NCBI GenBank assembly: GCA_900556885.1 | Contig: UNSQ01000003.1 | Span: forward strand, 1 to 56,537 | Reading direction: 5' to 3' | Length of the DNA stretch: 56,537 nt | Source of the DNA: Candidatus Saccharimonadota bacterium | Lineage (GTDB): Bacteria > Patescibacteriota > Saccharimonadia > Saccharimonadales > Saccharimonadaceae | The notes under the pieces: generated by a model | Databases searched by the model: none | Seen by the model: only the letters and a program-made list of their open reading frames with translations | Told to the model about the DNA's origin: nothing | Part shown: positions 33,707 to 41,957 of the stretch, one piece after another | Position numbering within the stretch: position 1 is the stretch's first letter | Layout of the letters: every line of letters begins with the position of its first letter | Made by a program: the position numbers and the translations under genes

Positions 33707-34153
33707 TCACCTCGTAATTACAATGTGCGGCTTCTTCAGATAAAGCATCATCTTTTTCGCCTTGCCGTCAACTTTTATAAAATGCGTGTGCTGATGCGCC
33801 ATTGACCTGGTTTTACTTCCTTGAGCTCGAGCATAAATTGAATAGCCACTAGATTCAAACCTAGCAATCTGATTCATATAGTCAATTTTTTCCTCATCGC
33901 TCAAATTTGCCAATGAATCCACGTGCCGTTTCGGTATCACCATCAAATGGTCGTCCACGCCACAGCCATCCCAAAAATTATAACCAAATCTGTTCTTGAT
34001 AATCAGACAATGCGCAGTTTCACCAACAACCTGATCTGTGTGATGCTTTACCAATTGACAAAAATCGCAGCCGTCAGATTTATGCTTTTTTCTGTGATCA
34101 ATATATTCTTTTTCTTTCGTTCGTGAGCGAAACATTGAACCCGCCATCATCAC
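33707..34153 (-). CDS. HIT-domain protein
   Basis: A 148-residue histidine-triad protein. The H-x-H-x-H motif is HQHTHFI near residue 119, where the middle His is the nucleophile. An earlier CDFCQLVK resembles the zinc CxxC of many HIT hydrolases. The family cleaves nucleotide-phosphate bonds (AMP-lysine, Ap4A, adenylates). It overlaps dcd and tmk by 1-4 bases, so it is expressed with dNTP enzymes. Confidence 0.88.
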   Translation of the reverse strand: MMMAGSMFRSRTKEKEYIDHRKKHKSDGCDFCQLVKHHTDQVVGETAHCLIIKNRFGYNFWDGCGVDDHLMVIPKRHVDSLANLSDEEKIDYMNQIARFESSGYSIYARAQGSKTRSMAHQHTHFIKVDGKAKKMMLYLKKPHIVITR

Positions 34154-34869
34154 AAAATCCCCTCGCCAAGTCCCGGAATTTCCATCGGTTTATGTCGACG
34201 ATCCTTAAACGCCCGCGGCAACATCATTTCAGGTCGCCAAGTTTTTATCAATTCATCCAAATCGTCAGTGTGCTGATATTTGCCGCTCATTCCGCCGCGT
34301 CCGCTAGCATATCCGCCGTCAACCTGACCAGTGTGATGAAAAATCAATTGCCCAATTCTCTCACCGACAGGCAAAACTACACTCTCGTGTTTATTCAAAT
34401 TGTAAATCTCAAGCGTAATCCGATTGATATATCCCGGATCAACCCAGCCAGCATCAAAACACACCGCCACACCATTTCGACCCCAAGAGCTACGACTTTT
34501 CACCTCGGCTGCACCGCCATGCGTTCGAATCCCAACAAATTCGTGCGTATGTGCCAAAATTCGCTCACCAGGTTTCAAAACAATAATCGGATGATCTGGC
34601 GGAATATTCTTAAATTCCCGAAAACCGTGCCGCTCGCACCATTCGGCGTGCGGAATCGCCTTAAGCGGACCCTTGAAGTATCGATTGACATCAGACTCGT
34701 CAAACGGATTATAAACTCGCGAAATATCGTCATATTCCTGCTTATAAAAATTAAAGCCTAGCGTAAAATCTAAGCTGGCTTCTGATACGTTTTTTGGGTT
34801 GAACGGCGTACAGACAATTGTCCCGTCTTCAATCGCCGCTAATATATCTTTATTTGAGTACACGCTCAC
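34150..34869 (-). CDS. dcd: dCTP deaminase family protein
   Basis: A 239-residue member of the dCTP deaminase/dUTPase trimeric family. The core AEVKSRSSWGRNGVAVCFDA and the following GWVDPGYINRITLEIYN hold the substrate loop, with Ser-Ser and the catalytic Glu in ITLEIYN. It should supply dUTP/dUMP for thymidylate synthase. It is longer than the usual 190 residues. Start GTG 34869 (SVYSNKD) is chosen, 6 nt after GGGAGG. A bifunctional deaminase/dUTPase is possible. Confidence 0.85.
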   Translation of the reverse strand: MSVYSNKDILAAIEDGTIVCTPFNPKNVSEASLDFTLGFNFYKQEYDDISRVYNPFDESDVNRYFKGPLKAIPHAEWCERHGFREFKNIPPDHPIIVLKPGERILAHTHEFVGIRTHGGAAEVKSRSSWGRNGVAVCFDAGWVDPGYINRITLEIYNLNKHESVVLPVGERIGQLIFHHTGQVDGGYASGRGGMSGKYQHTDDLDELIKTWRPEMMLPRAFKDRRHKPMEIPGLGEGIL

Positions 34870-34907
34870 TAAACACCTCCCATTGCGTGATTTTTCTACC
34901 AAATCTT

Positions 34908-34936
34908 ATTATGACAAGTTTATGCATTCCTATCAA
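34908..34936 (-). promoter_or_regulatory. dcd-HIT-tmk promoter
   Basis: -35 TTGATA (34931-34936), 17-nt spacer, -10 CATAAT (34908-34913) with TGT before it. Divergent from folA. Confidence 0.7.
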
Positions 34937-34973
34937 GCTTTCGGTAAATTTTACAGCATGTTAAACTGAAATT

Positions 34974-35477
34974 ATGGAAAAAGCCATTATTGTAGCTTAC
35001 GATAAAAACCGCGCCATCGGACAAAATGGCGATATGCCGTGGGGGCGAAGTTTACCGGCCGATTTGGTGAATTTTAAGCGTTTGACAAGAAATAGCAATG
35101 TCATTATGGGCAGAAAAACGTTTGAGTCAATTGGCTCGCGACCACTTCCAGACAGAGAAAATATTGTCATTTCATCCAAGCCAACTGGCGTCAAAAAAGT
35201 CCTGACGGCTATGAATTTACGAAGCGCCCTGGCTTTATCTCGATATCCGACTTTTATTATTGGCGGCTCACAAGTTTATAAAGATGCGCTAGACATTCCA
35301 GAAATTGACACTATTTACGCCACGGAAATTGACGCCAAATTCCCCGATGCTGACACTTTTTTCCCAGAGATAGATATGGACGCGTGGGAGGAAGTAAGTC
35401 GCGCACATCATTCGGCAGACACTGAAAATAATTACGATTTTGATTTTGTGGTATATAAGAGAAAAAAGCGCTCTTAA
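34974..35477 (+). CDS. folA: dihydrofolate reductase
   Basis: A 167-residue DHFR, with AIGQNGDMPWGRSLPADL at the start (catalytic Asp-type acidic position after PW), VIMGRKTFESIG and FIIGGSQVYKDAL. It regenerates tetrahydrofolate used up by ThyA, which is coded nearby. The ATG is 6 nt after a TGT-TAAACT box, so its mRNA is probably leaderless. Confidence 0.95.
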   Translation: MEKAIIVAYDKNRAIGQNGDMPWGRSLPADLVNFKRLTRNSNVIMGRKTFESIGSRPLPDRENIVISSKPTGVKKVLTAMNLRSALALSRYPTFIIGGSQVYKDALDIPEIDTIYATEIDAKFPDADTFFPEIDMDAWEEVSRAHHSADTENNYDFDFVVYKRKKRS

Positions 35478-35478
35478 A

Positions 35479-35507
35479 TTGACAGTATTTGGTATTTGTG
35501 GTATAGT
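35479..35507 (+). promoter_or_regulatory. consensus promoter of the 111-residue orphan gene
   Basis: -35 TTGACA (35479-35484), 17-nt spacer, -10 TATAGT (35502-35507) with TGG before it. The start codon is 7 nt later, so the transcript should begin at or next to the ATG. Confidence 0.8.
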
Positions 35508-35514
35508 AGAGATT

Positions 35515-35850
35515 ATGAGCGAACGACCCACAGTACGCGTAGCAGTCCTTGAGAGAATGGAAGATGTCGCGCTTGCAGATCTCCCAGAAGGCAAAACAAT
35601 ATTACTATCTGGCAAACCTACCGAAGCAAACAACACAACATTCAATGATAAAGTTCCCGTCATAGAAAAATGGACAGACGAAGACGGAAGAACTAGAATA
35701 TTAGGAAGGTACGCGACCATAATGTATGACGCCAACACTCAAGAGCTAAGCCTCACTCTACCCGATCAAGAGATTACCAGACTACGGCGCTCCGACACTG
35801 AGGACCAGAACTATATAGCCTTTACAACCGAGGATCCTGATAAAGAATAA
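35515..35850 (+). CDS. orphan 111-residue hydrophilic protein
   Basis: The family is not recognised. The protein is acidic, with no membrane segment, and ends in DPDKE. It is probably mostly beta-strand: RVAVLER, KTILLSGKP, TRILGRYATIMYD. ATG 35515 is chosen because a near-consensus promoter ends 7 nt before it. Strong promoter and leaderless start suggest high expression. It lies alone between folA and convergent thyA. It is not part of the leader-hairpin family, as it has no 5' hairpin. Confidence 0.65.
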   Translation: MSERPTVRVAVLERMEDVALADLPEGKTILLSGKPTEANNTTFNDKVPVIEKWTDEDGRTRILGRYATIMYDANTQELSLTLPDQEITRLRRSDTEDQNYIAFTTEDPDKE

Positions 35851-35903
35851 AAACCGACAACCTCAACCAACAGACGTAAAAATCACGAACCACGCAAATC
35901 ACA

Positions 35904-36842
35904 CTACACAGCAATCGGCGCTTTTATCGCTGGATAGCACTCATAACCCTCCAGGCGGATATCATCAATCGTGAAATCGTCAATATTCTTGATGTCTGGA
36001 TTGAGCCACAGTTTCGGTAGTGGCAGTGGACGGCGCGATAATTGCTCGTCAACTTGCGCGCGGTGATTATTGTAAATATGTGCGCTATTTAAGGTATGAA
36101 TAAACTCGCCGGGTTGCTTGTCGGTAACTTGAGCGACCATAGATAGAAGCAGCGCATAACTAGCAATATTAAACGGCACCCCAAGGAACATATCCGCCGA
36201 GCGCTGAGTCAGCGCCAAATCCAGTTTGTCCTTCTCGCCGTTCTTGCCAGGTCTTACGTTAAATTGAAACATCGTATGACACGGAGGCAGCCCGCCAGCT
36301 TGAACGATGTCATCAATCTCCGCCACATTCCACGCACTCACGATATTTCGACGCGACTCTGGATTCGTCTTTATCATGTCAATAGCGTTCTGAATCTGGT
36401 CAATAGTTCCGCCCTTCCCGTCCGGCCATTTTCGCCATTGAACACCATAAACAGGACCCAAATTTCCCCATTCTTCAGCAAACGCGTGATCGTTCGCAAT
36501 CTTATCAATAAATTCCTTCATACCAGCCCGCCACTCGTCGCCGTTAATTTCCGGTATTTTCTGACCAGTTTTTTCCAAATAATTCTTGTACGGCCACTCA
36601 TCCCAAATATGAACGCCGTTTTGCGCCAAATATTCAATATTGCCCGTGCCCTTAAGAAACCATAAAAGCTCATGAGCGACGCTTTTGAAATACAACTTCT
36701 TCGTGGTCATAGCCGGGAATCCGTCCGCCAAATTATATCGCGTCTGAATACCAAAAATTTCCGTCGTTCCCGTTCCCGTACGATCGCCTTTTTGTACACC
36801 GTTATCACGAACGTATTTCAATGCATCTAAATATTGCCTCAT
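35904..36842 (-). CDS. thyA: thymidylate synthase (ThyA type)
   Basis: A 312-residue folate-dependent thymidylate synthase, turning dUMP into dTMP. The catalytic Cys is in [12 protein letters not shown] (about residue 187). The Arg pair in [13 protein letters not shown] and the dUMP-binding [20 protein letters not shown] are present. AAGGAGG precedes the ATG. With dcd, tmk and folA nearby it completes a dTTP supply set. Confidence 0.97.
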   Translation of the reverse strand: MRQYLDALKYVRDNGVQKGDRTGTGTTEIFGIQTRYNLADGFPAMTTKKLYFKSVAHELLWFLKGTGNIEYLAQNGVHIWDEWPYKNYLEKTGQKIPEINGDEWRAGMKEFIDKIANDHAFAEEWGNLGPVYGVQWRKWPDGKGGTIDQIQNAIDMIKTNPESRRNIVSAWNVAEIDDIVQAGGLPPCHTMFQFNVRPGKNGEKDKLDLALTQRSADMFLGVPFNIASYALLLSMVAQVTDKQPGEFIHTLNSAHIYNNHRAQVDEQLSRRPLPLPKLWLNPDIKNIDDFTIDDIRLEGYECYPAIKAPIAV

Positions 36843-36933
36843 AAACCCTCCTTGCCTAACTCAAATTATGACAATATCCTCCAAAAACCACAAGCAGAAT
36901 CACTAGTAGTTTTAACAACAAACACGCAATTTT

Positions 36934-37527
36934 TTACGACAATTTAGTCAAGACTTTGTCGATTAGACCGTACTTTACAGCTTCATCTGGCGTCATCCAA
37001 TAATCACGCTCCATGTCAGACTTAACCTTAGCCAACTTCTGACCAGTGTTTTTCGCCATAATCTTCGCTAGCATCTCCTTAACTTCCAAAGTTTCCTTCA
37101 TGTCAATTTCCATGTCGGTCACTTTTCCGTGCGTTCCAGAAGACGGCTGATGAATCATCACCTTGGCATGCGGCAAGCAAAACCTCTTGCCCTTAGCGCC
37201 AGAGCTGAGCAAAAACGCCCCCATGCTTGCCTGCAAACCAATTCCATACGTCGCCACATCGGGCTTAATAAAATTCATCGTGTCATAAATTGCCATTCCA
37301 TCATAAACGCTGCCGCCTGGACTATTGATATATAGCGATATGTCAGCTTGCGGGTCAACGTATGCTAAATGCAGTAATTGCGCCACTACGCTGTTCGCGG
37401 TATGTTCATTAACATCTTCGCCAAGGAAAATAATTCTCTCATTCAACAATCTCGAATAGATATCAAAAGCACGCTCGCCGTCAGCCGACTTTTCAACGAC
37501 AGTTGGAATGAGATATGATTTTGGCAT
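36934..37527 (-). CDS. clpP: ATP-dependent Clp protease proteolytic subunit
   Basis: A 197-residue ClpP. The catalytic Ser is in [11 protein letters not shown] (about 100) and the His in [11 protein letters not shown] (about 125). The Asp should lie in [11 protein letters not shown]. It degrades unfolded proteins with a Clp ATPase. It follows tig by 7 nt, the tig-clpP pairing seen in many bacteria. Confidence 0.97.
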   Translation of the reverse strand: MPKSYLIPTVVEKSADGERAFDIYSRLLNERIIFLGEDVNEHTANSVVAQLLHLAYVDPQADISLYINSPGGSVYDGMAIYDTMNFIKPDVATYGIGLQASMGAFLLSSGAKGKRFCLPHAKVMIHQPSSGTHGKVTDMEIDMKETLEVKEMLAKIMAKNTGQKLAKVKSDMERDYWMTPDEAVKYGLIDKVLTKLS

Positions 37528-37534
37528 ATTTACC

Positions 37535-38824
37535 CTATTTCTTCGTGTTTAATTCAACCAATTTAGCAACGGTCTTATCTGTAATCATTCGGTTGGCAAT
37601 ATCGCGGTGGACATTTGGGTTGTCAAATTGTTCCAGTATTTTCTTATCTTTACCGTATTGTTGCTTGAAGAAGTCAATTTGTTTCTGGATCTCGTCGCGA
37701 GAAGCGTCAATCTTCAATTCCTTCGATAGTTCTGCCAATACCAAGCCGGCCTTAACACGCTTTTCAGCCGCTGGACGAGCCTCTTTTTTAGTCCACTCTT
37801 CCTTATCCTTGAAGCCCTGAGTCTTCAAATAGCTATCCAAACTCAGTCCACTATACATCAAATTCTGAGTCAAGTCACGCTCGATTGATCGCAATTGATC
37901 CTCGACCAAAAGTTCTGGCAGCGCGGCTTTACTTTTTTCCGTCAACTCACCAACTAACGCGTCCTTAAATTTCTCATCAGCTTCACGCTCTTTTTGTGCG
38001 GTGAGTTCACGCTTGATATCTGCTTTTACTTCTTTCATCTCTGTAAATGGACCACATTTTGCAGCAAATTCATCGTTTAGTTCTGGCAATTTCAATTCAT
38101 TAACCTTGTGAAGTTTCACGGTAAACACAACGTCTTGACCTGCCAGATTCTCAGCGTGATAATCCTCTGGGAATTTCAGTTTCAAATCGAACTCTTCACC
38201 AGCCTTATGACCAATCACACCTTCTTCAAATCCAGGAATGAATTGACCTTCGCCAAGCTTCAAGCCATATTCCTTAGCCGAACCACCGTCAAACGCCACA
38301 CCGTCTTTCTTTCCCGTAAAGTCAATCACGGCTTCGTCGCCAGCCTTAGCGGCACGCTTGACCTCTGATTTTTCAGAGTAGTTTTTACGGATTCGCTCAA
38401 TAACCTCGTCGACATCTTTATCCTCGACCTTGGCTACTTCTTTTTTCGCTGTCAATTTTTTGTAATCGCCCAATTTTACTGGCGGAATAACTTCAACTTC
38501 AGCCGTAAATTCCAACTCAGAACCATGAACAAACTTCTTAACTTCAACACTAGGTCGATCTAAAGCTTGCAATTTTTCCTGCAAAAACGCCTCAGCTACT
38601 GCCTTTGATAAAGCATTCTCCAAAATCTGCTCCTGAAGCGCATTCGGATCAACATGCTTAGCGGCTATGCTTGCGGGAACTTTTCCTTTGCGGAAACCTG
38701 GAACTTTAATGTCGCGCGCCAACTTTGTCAAGGAAACCTGCTCTGCGTCAGCTAATTCGCTAGCATCCAAAGAAATCGTCAATTGAACTTTAGTATCTGA
38801 TAGTTTTTTCACAGTAGTCTTCAT
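37535..38824 (-). CDS. tig: trigger factor
   Basis: A 429-residue ribosome-bound folding chaperone and prolyl isomerase. The ribosome-binding loop lies in [13 protein letters not shown] near residue 42. The FKBP-like domain is about 150-240 ([13 protein letters not shown] and [20 protein letters not shown]), followed by the helical chaperone domain. TGT-TATAAT lies 8 nt before the ATG, pointing to a very short or absent leader. Confidence 0.96.
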   Translation of the reverse strand: MKTTVKKLSDTKVQLTISLDASELADAEQVSLTKLARDIKVPGFRKGKVPASIAAKHVDPNALQEQILENALSKAVAEAFLQEKLQALDRPSVEVKKFVHGSELEFTAEVEVIPPVKLGDYKKLTAKKEVAKVEDKDVDEVIERIRKNYSEKSEVKRAAKAGDEAVIDFTGKKDGVAFDGGSAKEYGLKLGEGQFIPGFEEGVIGHKAGEEFDLKLKFPEDYHAENLAGQDVVFTVKLHKVNELKLPELNDEFAAKCGPFTEMKEVKADIKRELTAQKEREADEKFKDALVGELTEKSKAALPELLVEDQLRSIERDLTQNLMYSGLSLDSYLKTQGFKDKEEWTKKEARPAAEKRVKAGLVLAELSKELKIDASRDEIQKQIDFFKQQYGKDKKILEQFDNPNVHRDIANRMITDKTVAKLVELNTKK

Positions 38825-38850
38825 AAAGACTAATTATAACAGATATCAGA

Positions 38851-40185
38851 CTATACCTCAAACAGAGCGTCTTCATCGCCATCATATCGGCGATCTTTGA
38901 CAATTGTCACGATTCGTTCAGCGCCAACCTTCTGCTCATCAGATTCCACCAAGTTTCGAACCGTGTATGTGCCGCTAGCAATTTCATCCTCACCCACGAA
39001 CACCGCAAACGGAATTTGCTTTTTTAATGCCGCTTTTATCTGCTTGTCGATTTTTCGACCGGTGATATCCAACTCCGCTCGCACGCCTTCACTGCGCAAT
39101 TTTCGCGCCAAATCGTCCGCGCCAGCCATAGATTCTTTTGACACCGGAATTATATACACATCCGTTTTAGACGCCAATTTAGGCAACAAGCCGTGCACTT
39201 CCAAAAATTGTTCCATCGTTGTTGCGCCCATGCCAACGCCTACCGTAGCAATCGGTTCAACGCCAAATAGCCCGACCAATCCGTCATATCGTCCGCCGCC
39301 AAACAACGCTCGGTTATTCTCTGGCGAATTGTCAAAAAGCTCAAAAACCATGCCCGTGTAATAGTCCAGTCCGCGCATCAAAGTAACATCAAACACTGCA
39401 TTCGTGATGCCTTTTTGGTTAAGCAATTTCATCACTTCGCGAAGTTGCTTGACACTTTCATCTTCCATCAATTCGCTCGGCAAATCATCAACAGATTTCA
39501 TGCTGATCATTTTTGCTAGCTTCGGCAAACCTTCCGACGCTTGATTGCCAAAAATCTCAATCGCCTGACGCTTAAATTCTTCGGCAGGAATCTTATTTTT
39601 CCTATCAAGCAACTTCATCATCATCGTCGAACCAACAATATCAAGCTTCAAAAATTGGCTCATCAGACGATTTATCAATTGGCGATTATTAACCCTAACC
39701 GTAAACATTTCTTGCTTGGCGCCAAAATTCATCACGCTAGCGTGACTCAGCTCAATAATCTCCGCGTCCGCCGCCGCGCCGTCCACACCAAACAGATCCG
39801 CGTTCAATTGCCAAAACTCACGTTCACGCCCACGTTGCGGTCGTTCATAGCGCATAAAATTAGCAATGGAATATAGTCGCGCAGGCATTGCCAATTCCTG
39901 ACGCTTAGCCGCTACCATTCGAGAAATCGACGGTGTCATCTCAGGACGAATTGCCACCATTCTACCGCCACGATCTTCAAAAGCGTATGTTTGCTCGCCC
40001 GCCAATTCCTGACCCGACTTCGCCAGATAAATATCTAGCGGCTCCAAAAGCGGCGCGCCGTATTCTTCATAGCCAAAACTCTCAACCGTCTTGTGCCAAA
40101 CATTAAAAATGTAATTCTGCAGACGCTTTTCCTCTGGAAAATAGTCTCGCGAACCTTTGTAACTTTGTGTAGATAAACTGCTCAT
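38851..40185 (-). CDS. hisS: histidyl-tRNA synthetase
   Basis: A 444-residue class II synthetase. Motif 1 and 2 regions are KGSRDYFPEEK and FMRYERPQRGREREFWQLN, and the His-specific stretch is MRGLDYYTGMVFEL. The C-terminal anticodon-binding domain runs from about residue 350. GGAG precedes ATG 40185. Upstream lies a His-codon leader peptide with antiterminator and terminator, so expression should rise when His-tRNA is scarce. Confidence 0.97.
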   Translation of the reverse strand: MSSLSTQSYKGSRDYFPEEKRLQNYIFNVWHKTVESFGYEEYGAPLLEPLDIYLAKSGQELAGEQTYAFEDRGGRMVAIRPEMTPSISRMVAAKRQELAMPARLYSIANFMRYERPQRGREREFWQLNADLFGVDGAAADAEIIELSHASVMNFGAKQEMFTVRVNNRQLINRLMSQFLKLDIVGSTMMMKLLDRKNKIPAEEFKRQAIEIFGNQASEGLPKLAKMISMKSVDDLPSELMEDESVKQLREVMKLLNQKGITNAVFDVTLMRGLDYYTGMVFELFDNSPENNRALFGGGRYDGLVGLFGVEPIATVGVGMGATTMEQFLEVHGLLPKLASKTDVYIIPVSKESMAGADDLARKLRSEGVRAELDITGRKIDKQIKAALKKQIPFAVFVGEDEIASGTYTVRNLVESDEQKVGAERIVTIVKDRRYDGDEDALFEV

Positions 40186-40224
40186 GTTAGCTCCATTATG
40201 TCATTATTTCTTATTTATAGCAAT

Positions 40225-40282
40225 CAAAAACGCCGAGGCAGAACTCGGCGCGTACAATCAAAAATCAGAGTCCTACCTCGGC
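40225..40282 (-). terminator. hisS attenuator: terminator and competing antiterminator
   Basis: Terminator: CGCCGAG / CTCGGCG stem (40231-40250) followed by TTTTT. Antiterminator: GCCGAGG-AGGAC, which overlaps the end of the leader peptide gene (40270-40282), pairs with GTTCT-CCTCGGC (40232-40244) and destroys the terminator. A ribosome reaching the leader stop would cover the first arm and favour termination; one stalled at the His codons would leave it free. Confidence 0.8.
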
Positions 40283-40317
40283 AACACGTGTGAATGATGG
40301 AATTTAGGTAAAATCAT
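40273..40317 (-). CDS. hisS leader peptide with three His codons
   Basis: A 14-residue frame, MILPKFHHSHVLPR, ends in TAG. Three of its codons are His (CAT CAT, then CAC after one Ser). The ATG lies 6 nt after a TATAAT box, so translation would start at the mRNA's 5' end. The last codons CCG AGG TAG are part of the antiterminator arm. This is the layout of ribosome-mediated amino-acid attenuation, as in enterobacterial his operon leaders, here placed before a synthetase gene. Confidence 0.8.
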   Translation of the reverse strand: MILPKFHHSHVLPR

Positions 40318-40323
40318 GCTCTC

Positions 40324-40352
40324 ATTATAGTAAATTTTATGCTTTTTGTAAA
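40324..40352 (-). promoter_or_regulatory. hisS leader promoter
   Basis: -35 TTTACA (40347-40352), 17-nt spacer, -10 TATAAT (40324-40329). It lies back to back with unit P7. Confidence 0.8.
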
Positions 40353-40358
40353 TACCTG

Positions 40359-40492
40359 TTGACAATAGATTAAGTAATTGATATATGTATTAGCTTTTGC
40401 AATCGCAGAGGCTGGCGTTTCACCCAAAGCCATTGGGCTTGAGACGCCCCACTTCGCAGAGAATTCATTCTCTGCCCGACTCCAGAAGGAGT
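40359..40492 (+). promoter_or_regulatory. family promoter-leader unit P7 with structured leader
   Basis: -35 TTGACA (40359-40364), 17-nt spacer, -10 TATATG (40382-40387) with TGA before it. The leader starts near TTAGCTTTTGC, like P2. It then folds into GGCGTTTC / GAGACGCC enclosing CCCAA / TTGGG, then GCAGAGAA / TTCTCTGC, and last ACTCC-agaa-GGAGT (40479-40492). This last hairpin pairs the GGAG ribosome-binding site itself, suggesting control of translation. Confidence 0.65.
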
Positions 40493-40496
40493 TATC

Positions 40497-40712
40497 ATGG
40501 GAAAGAACAACAACGGTCGCTTCGAGACCCAGTCTGAGGCGGACGTCGACGGACCCGCCTATGTCGGAGTGGACTCCAGTGGCATTCACAGGGCTACCAA
40601 CACCCCTGTCGCCTCGGAACTCATCATTGACGGCGGTTCTGGAAGCTCCCATGTTCACATGGGGCTCGACGACAACGGGGATATCCTGTTCATTGCCGGG
40701 CGCCAGAACTAG
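40497..40712 (+). CDS. orphan 71-residue glycine/asparagine-rich protein
   Basis: The family is not recognised. It is small, polar and Gly/Asp/Asn-rich (KNNNGRF, GGSGSSHVHMG, DDNGDILFI), with no membrane segment or signal peptide. Codon use is clearly GC-richer than in hisS next door. The start follows GGAG by 5 nt. It is preceded by structured leader P7 and followed at once by two strong hairpins, the same layout as the other orphan genes of the family. Confidence 0.7.
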   Translation: MGKNNNGRFETQSEADVDGPAYVGVDSSGIHRATNTPVASELIIDGGSGSSHVHMGLDDNGDILFIAGRQN

Positions 40713-40715
40713 CGA

Positions 40716-40760
40716 GCACCTCTAAAGGTGCAGCCCCGTTGGTTATATAACCAACGGGGC
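40716..40760. terminator. two hairpins after the P7 gene, including a 28-bp palindrome
   Basis: GCACCT / AGGTGC (40716-40731) is followed by a perfect 28-nt palindrome (40733-40760) beginning GCCCCGTTGG. It lies between convergent genes and may end both transcripts, though T runs are poor. Confidence 0.7.
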
Positions 40761-40764
40761 AATT

Positions 40765-41022
40765 TCACTCTTCAGGAATATAAACCAGACTGTCTTCATC
40801 AGCGGAAGCTGTCGCCCAACTACTCATAATTTCATCATAATGAGCTTCGAATACTTGCTTATTCTTTATTTTAGCCCCTCCCCAGCTAGCATGAATAAGA
40901 GGTTCCCATTTCGCGGACGGATGAGAGATAATATAGTTAACTATCTCCAGAGCTTCTTCAGGAGTTTTGCAAGCATTCCAATACTTCATTATGTTTTCTT
41001 CGAGTTTTTCAAGATTTTTCAC
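40765..41022 (-). CDS. orphan 85-residue protein
   Basis: The family is not recognised. Likely helical at the start (KNLEKLEENIMKYW, TPEEALEIVNYII), with an acidic end, and soluble. The start is GTG 41022, about 8 nt after AAAGGA. An extended -10 (TGC-TAAAAT) lies upstream. It is convergent with the 71-residue orphan gene. Confidence 0.6.
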   Translation of the reverse strand: MKNLEKLEENIMKYWNACKTPEEALEIVNYIISHPSAKWEPLIHASWGGAKIKNKQVFEAHYDEIMSSWATASADEDSLVYIPEE

Positions 41023-41171
41023 TTGAGATCCTTTCTTTTCAAGATATGATTACATTCGACGGGATTTTTATTGCTGTTATTTTAGCAAAAAGCATAGATA
41101 AGCTCTAGCTTTCAGGTCTGGATACGCCATATATCTATTCATCTTCCCTGAAAATACTCTATCATATCTAC

Positions 41172-41366
41172 ATGAAGATGCAGCCAACTCATGATATAGC
41201 GTATAAAATTATTAACCTAATGGCGCATTATGATATTACCGAAGATGACCGCCCACTGTATGAAATATGGGACTTAGCAACAGAGATAGAAGCAATGAAT
41301 TTGGCCGAGATAAAAAAATCTGGCAAGCTGGATGAGATGATTAGGCTGAGCAAAGGGCTCAACTGA
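41172..41366 (+). CDS. orphan 64-residue helical protein
   Basis: The family is not recognised. It is short, acidic and helical (YKIINLMAHYDITEDDRPLY, LATEIEAMNLAEIKKSGKLD). A TATCAT box lies 6-7 nt before the ATG with no ribosome-binding site, fitting the leaderless pattern seen elsewhere in the window. Coding is plausible from composition, not proven. Confidence 0.5.
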   Translation: MKMQPTHDIAYKIINLMAHYDITEDDRPLYEIWDLATEIEAMNLAEIKKSGKLDEMIRLSKGLN

Positions 41367-41435
41367 ATGTAGACGATTGAAAGCTGGCGGCGTTAGATTG
41401 TTGCGCAGCACGACGAGCTACTCTATCCTTAATTT

Positions 41436-41867
41436 ATGAGTCATATTACCCACCGAATCGCCGCCGCCATTCGCGCTAACGATTTTTCCGCCTACCAGCG
41501 CGAGCGCTATCCTGCCATTCAAGAAGGCGAGTTTGTTCGCTTTACGGATGAGGATTTTCATGGCGTTGATTTCGACCAATTTGTCATGGGCTTTTTCGTG
41601 TTTCAGAATTGTAATCTGGACAACGCAAAGCACATCTACGGGCAACCGATTTATTTTATCAATTCGTCGGTTCGGAATGTGGATTTTCGCGACGTAAAAG
41701 CTATTATTGAAGCGGAGGATTGCGACTTCCGTGGTATGAAATATGACGAGGAAACGCAATTTGTCTATGGTAGCGGGAAATTGGCAGTACGATCGCGTTT
41801 CATAAATTGTAAATTAGATGATGAAACTCGTGATTTTTTGAGCCAACAAGGCGTAGAAATTAGCTAG
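41436..41867 (+). CDS. pentapeptide-repeat-like protein
   Basis: A 143-residue soluble protein. The middle shows repeated A/N-(D/N)-(L/F)-x-x spacing (FHGVDFDQF, NCNLDNAKH, VRNVDFRDV, EDCDFRGMKY, INCKLDDET), which fits a short right-handed beta helix of the pentapeptide type. The function of such proteins is usually unknown; a few mimic DNA for gyrase. A TATCCT box lies 6 nt before the ATG. A terminator follows. Confidence 0.6.
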   Translation: MSHITHRIAAAIRANDFSAYQRERYPAIQEGEFVRFTDEDFHGVDFDQFVMGFFVFQNCNLDNAKHIYGQPIYFINSSVRNVDFRDVKAIIEAEDCDFRGMKYDEETQFVYGSGKLAVRSRFINCKLDDETRDFLSQQGVEIS

Positions 41868-41912
41868 GTTTTATTATTCCCAATGCATGTTGTTGACAGC
41901 CATCAAAGACCT

Positions 41913-41940
41913 GAGTCGTGTCTATAAACCGACTCTTTTT
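41913..41940 (+). terminator. terminator after the pentapeptide-like gene
   Basis: GAGTCG / CGACTC stem with an 11-nt loop followed by TTTTT. Confidence 0.8.
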
Positions 41941-41957
41941 CTTGCTAAACTGTTCAT

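Noticed and set aside
33704..34869. Recoding of UGA as in other CPR groups
   Set aside because: UGA ends dcd and the HIT gene in overlapping ATGA junctions and other well-defined genes, so it is a normal stop here.
40225..40317. T-box riboswitch before hisS
   Set aside because: No T-box sequence or specifier-loop layout was found, whereas a His-codon leader peptide with competing stems explains the region.
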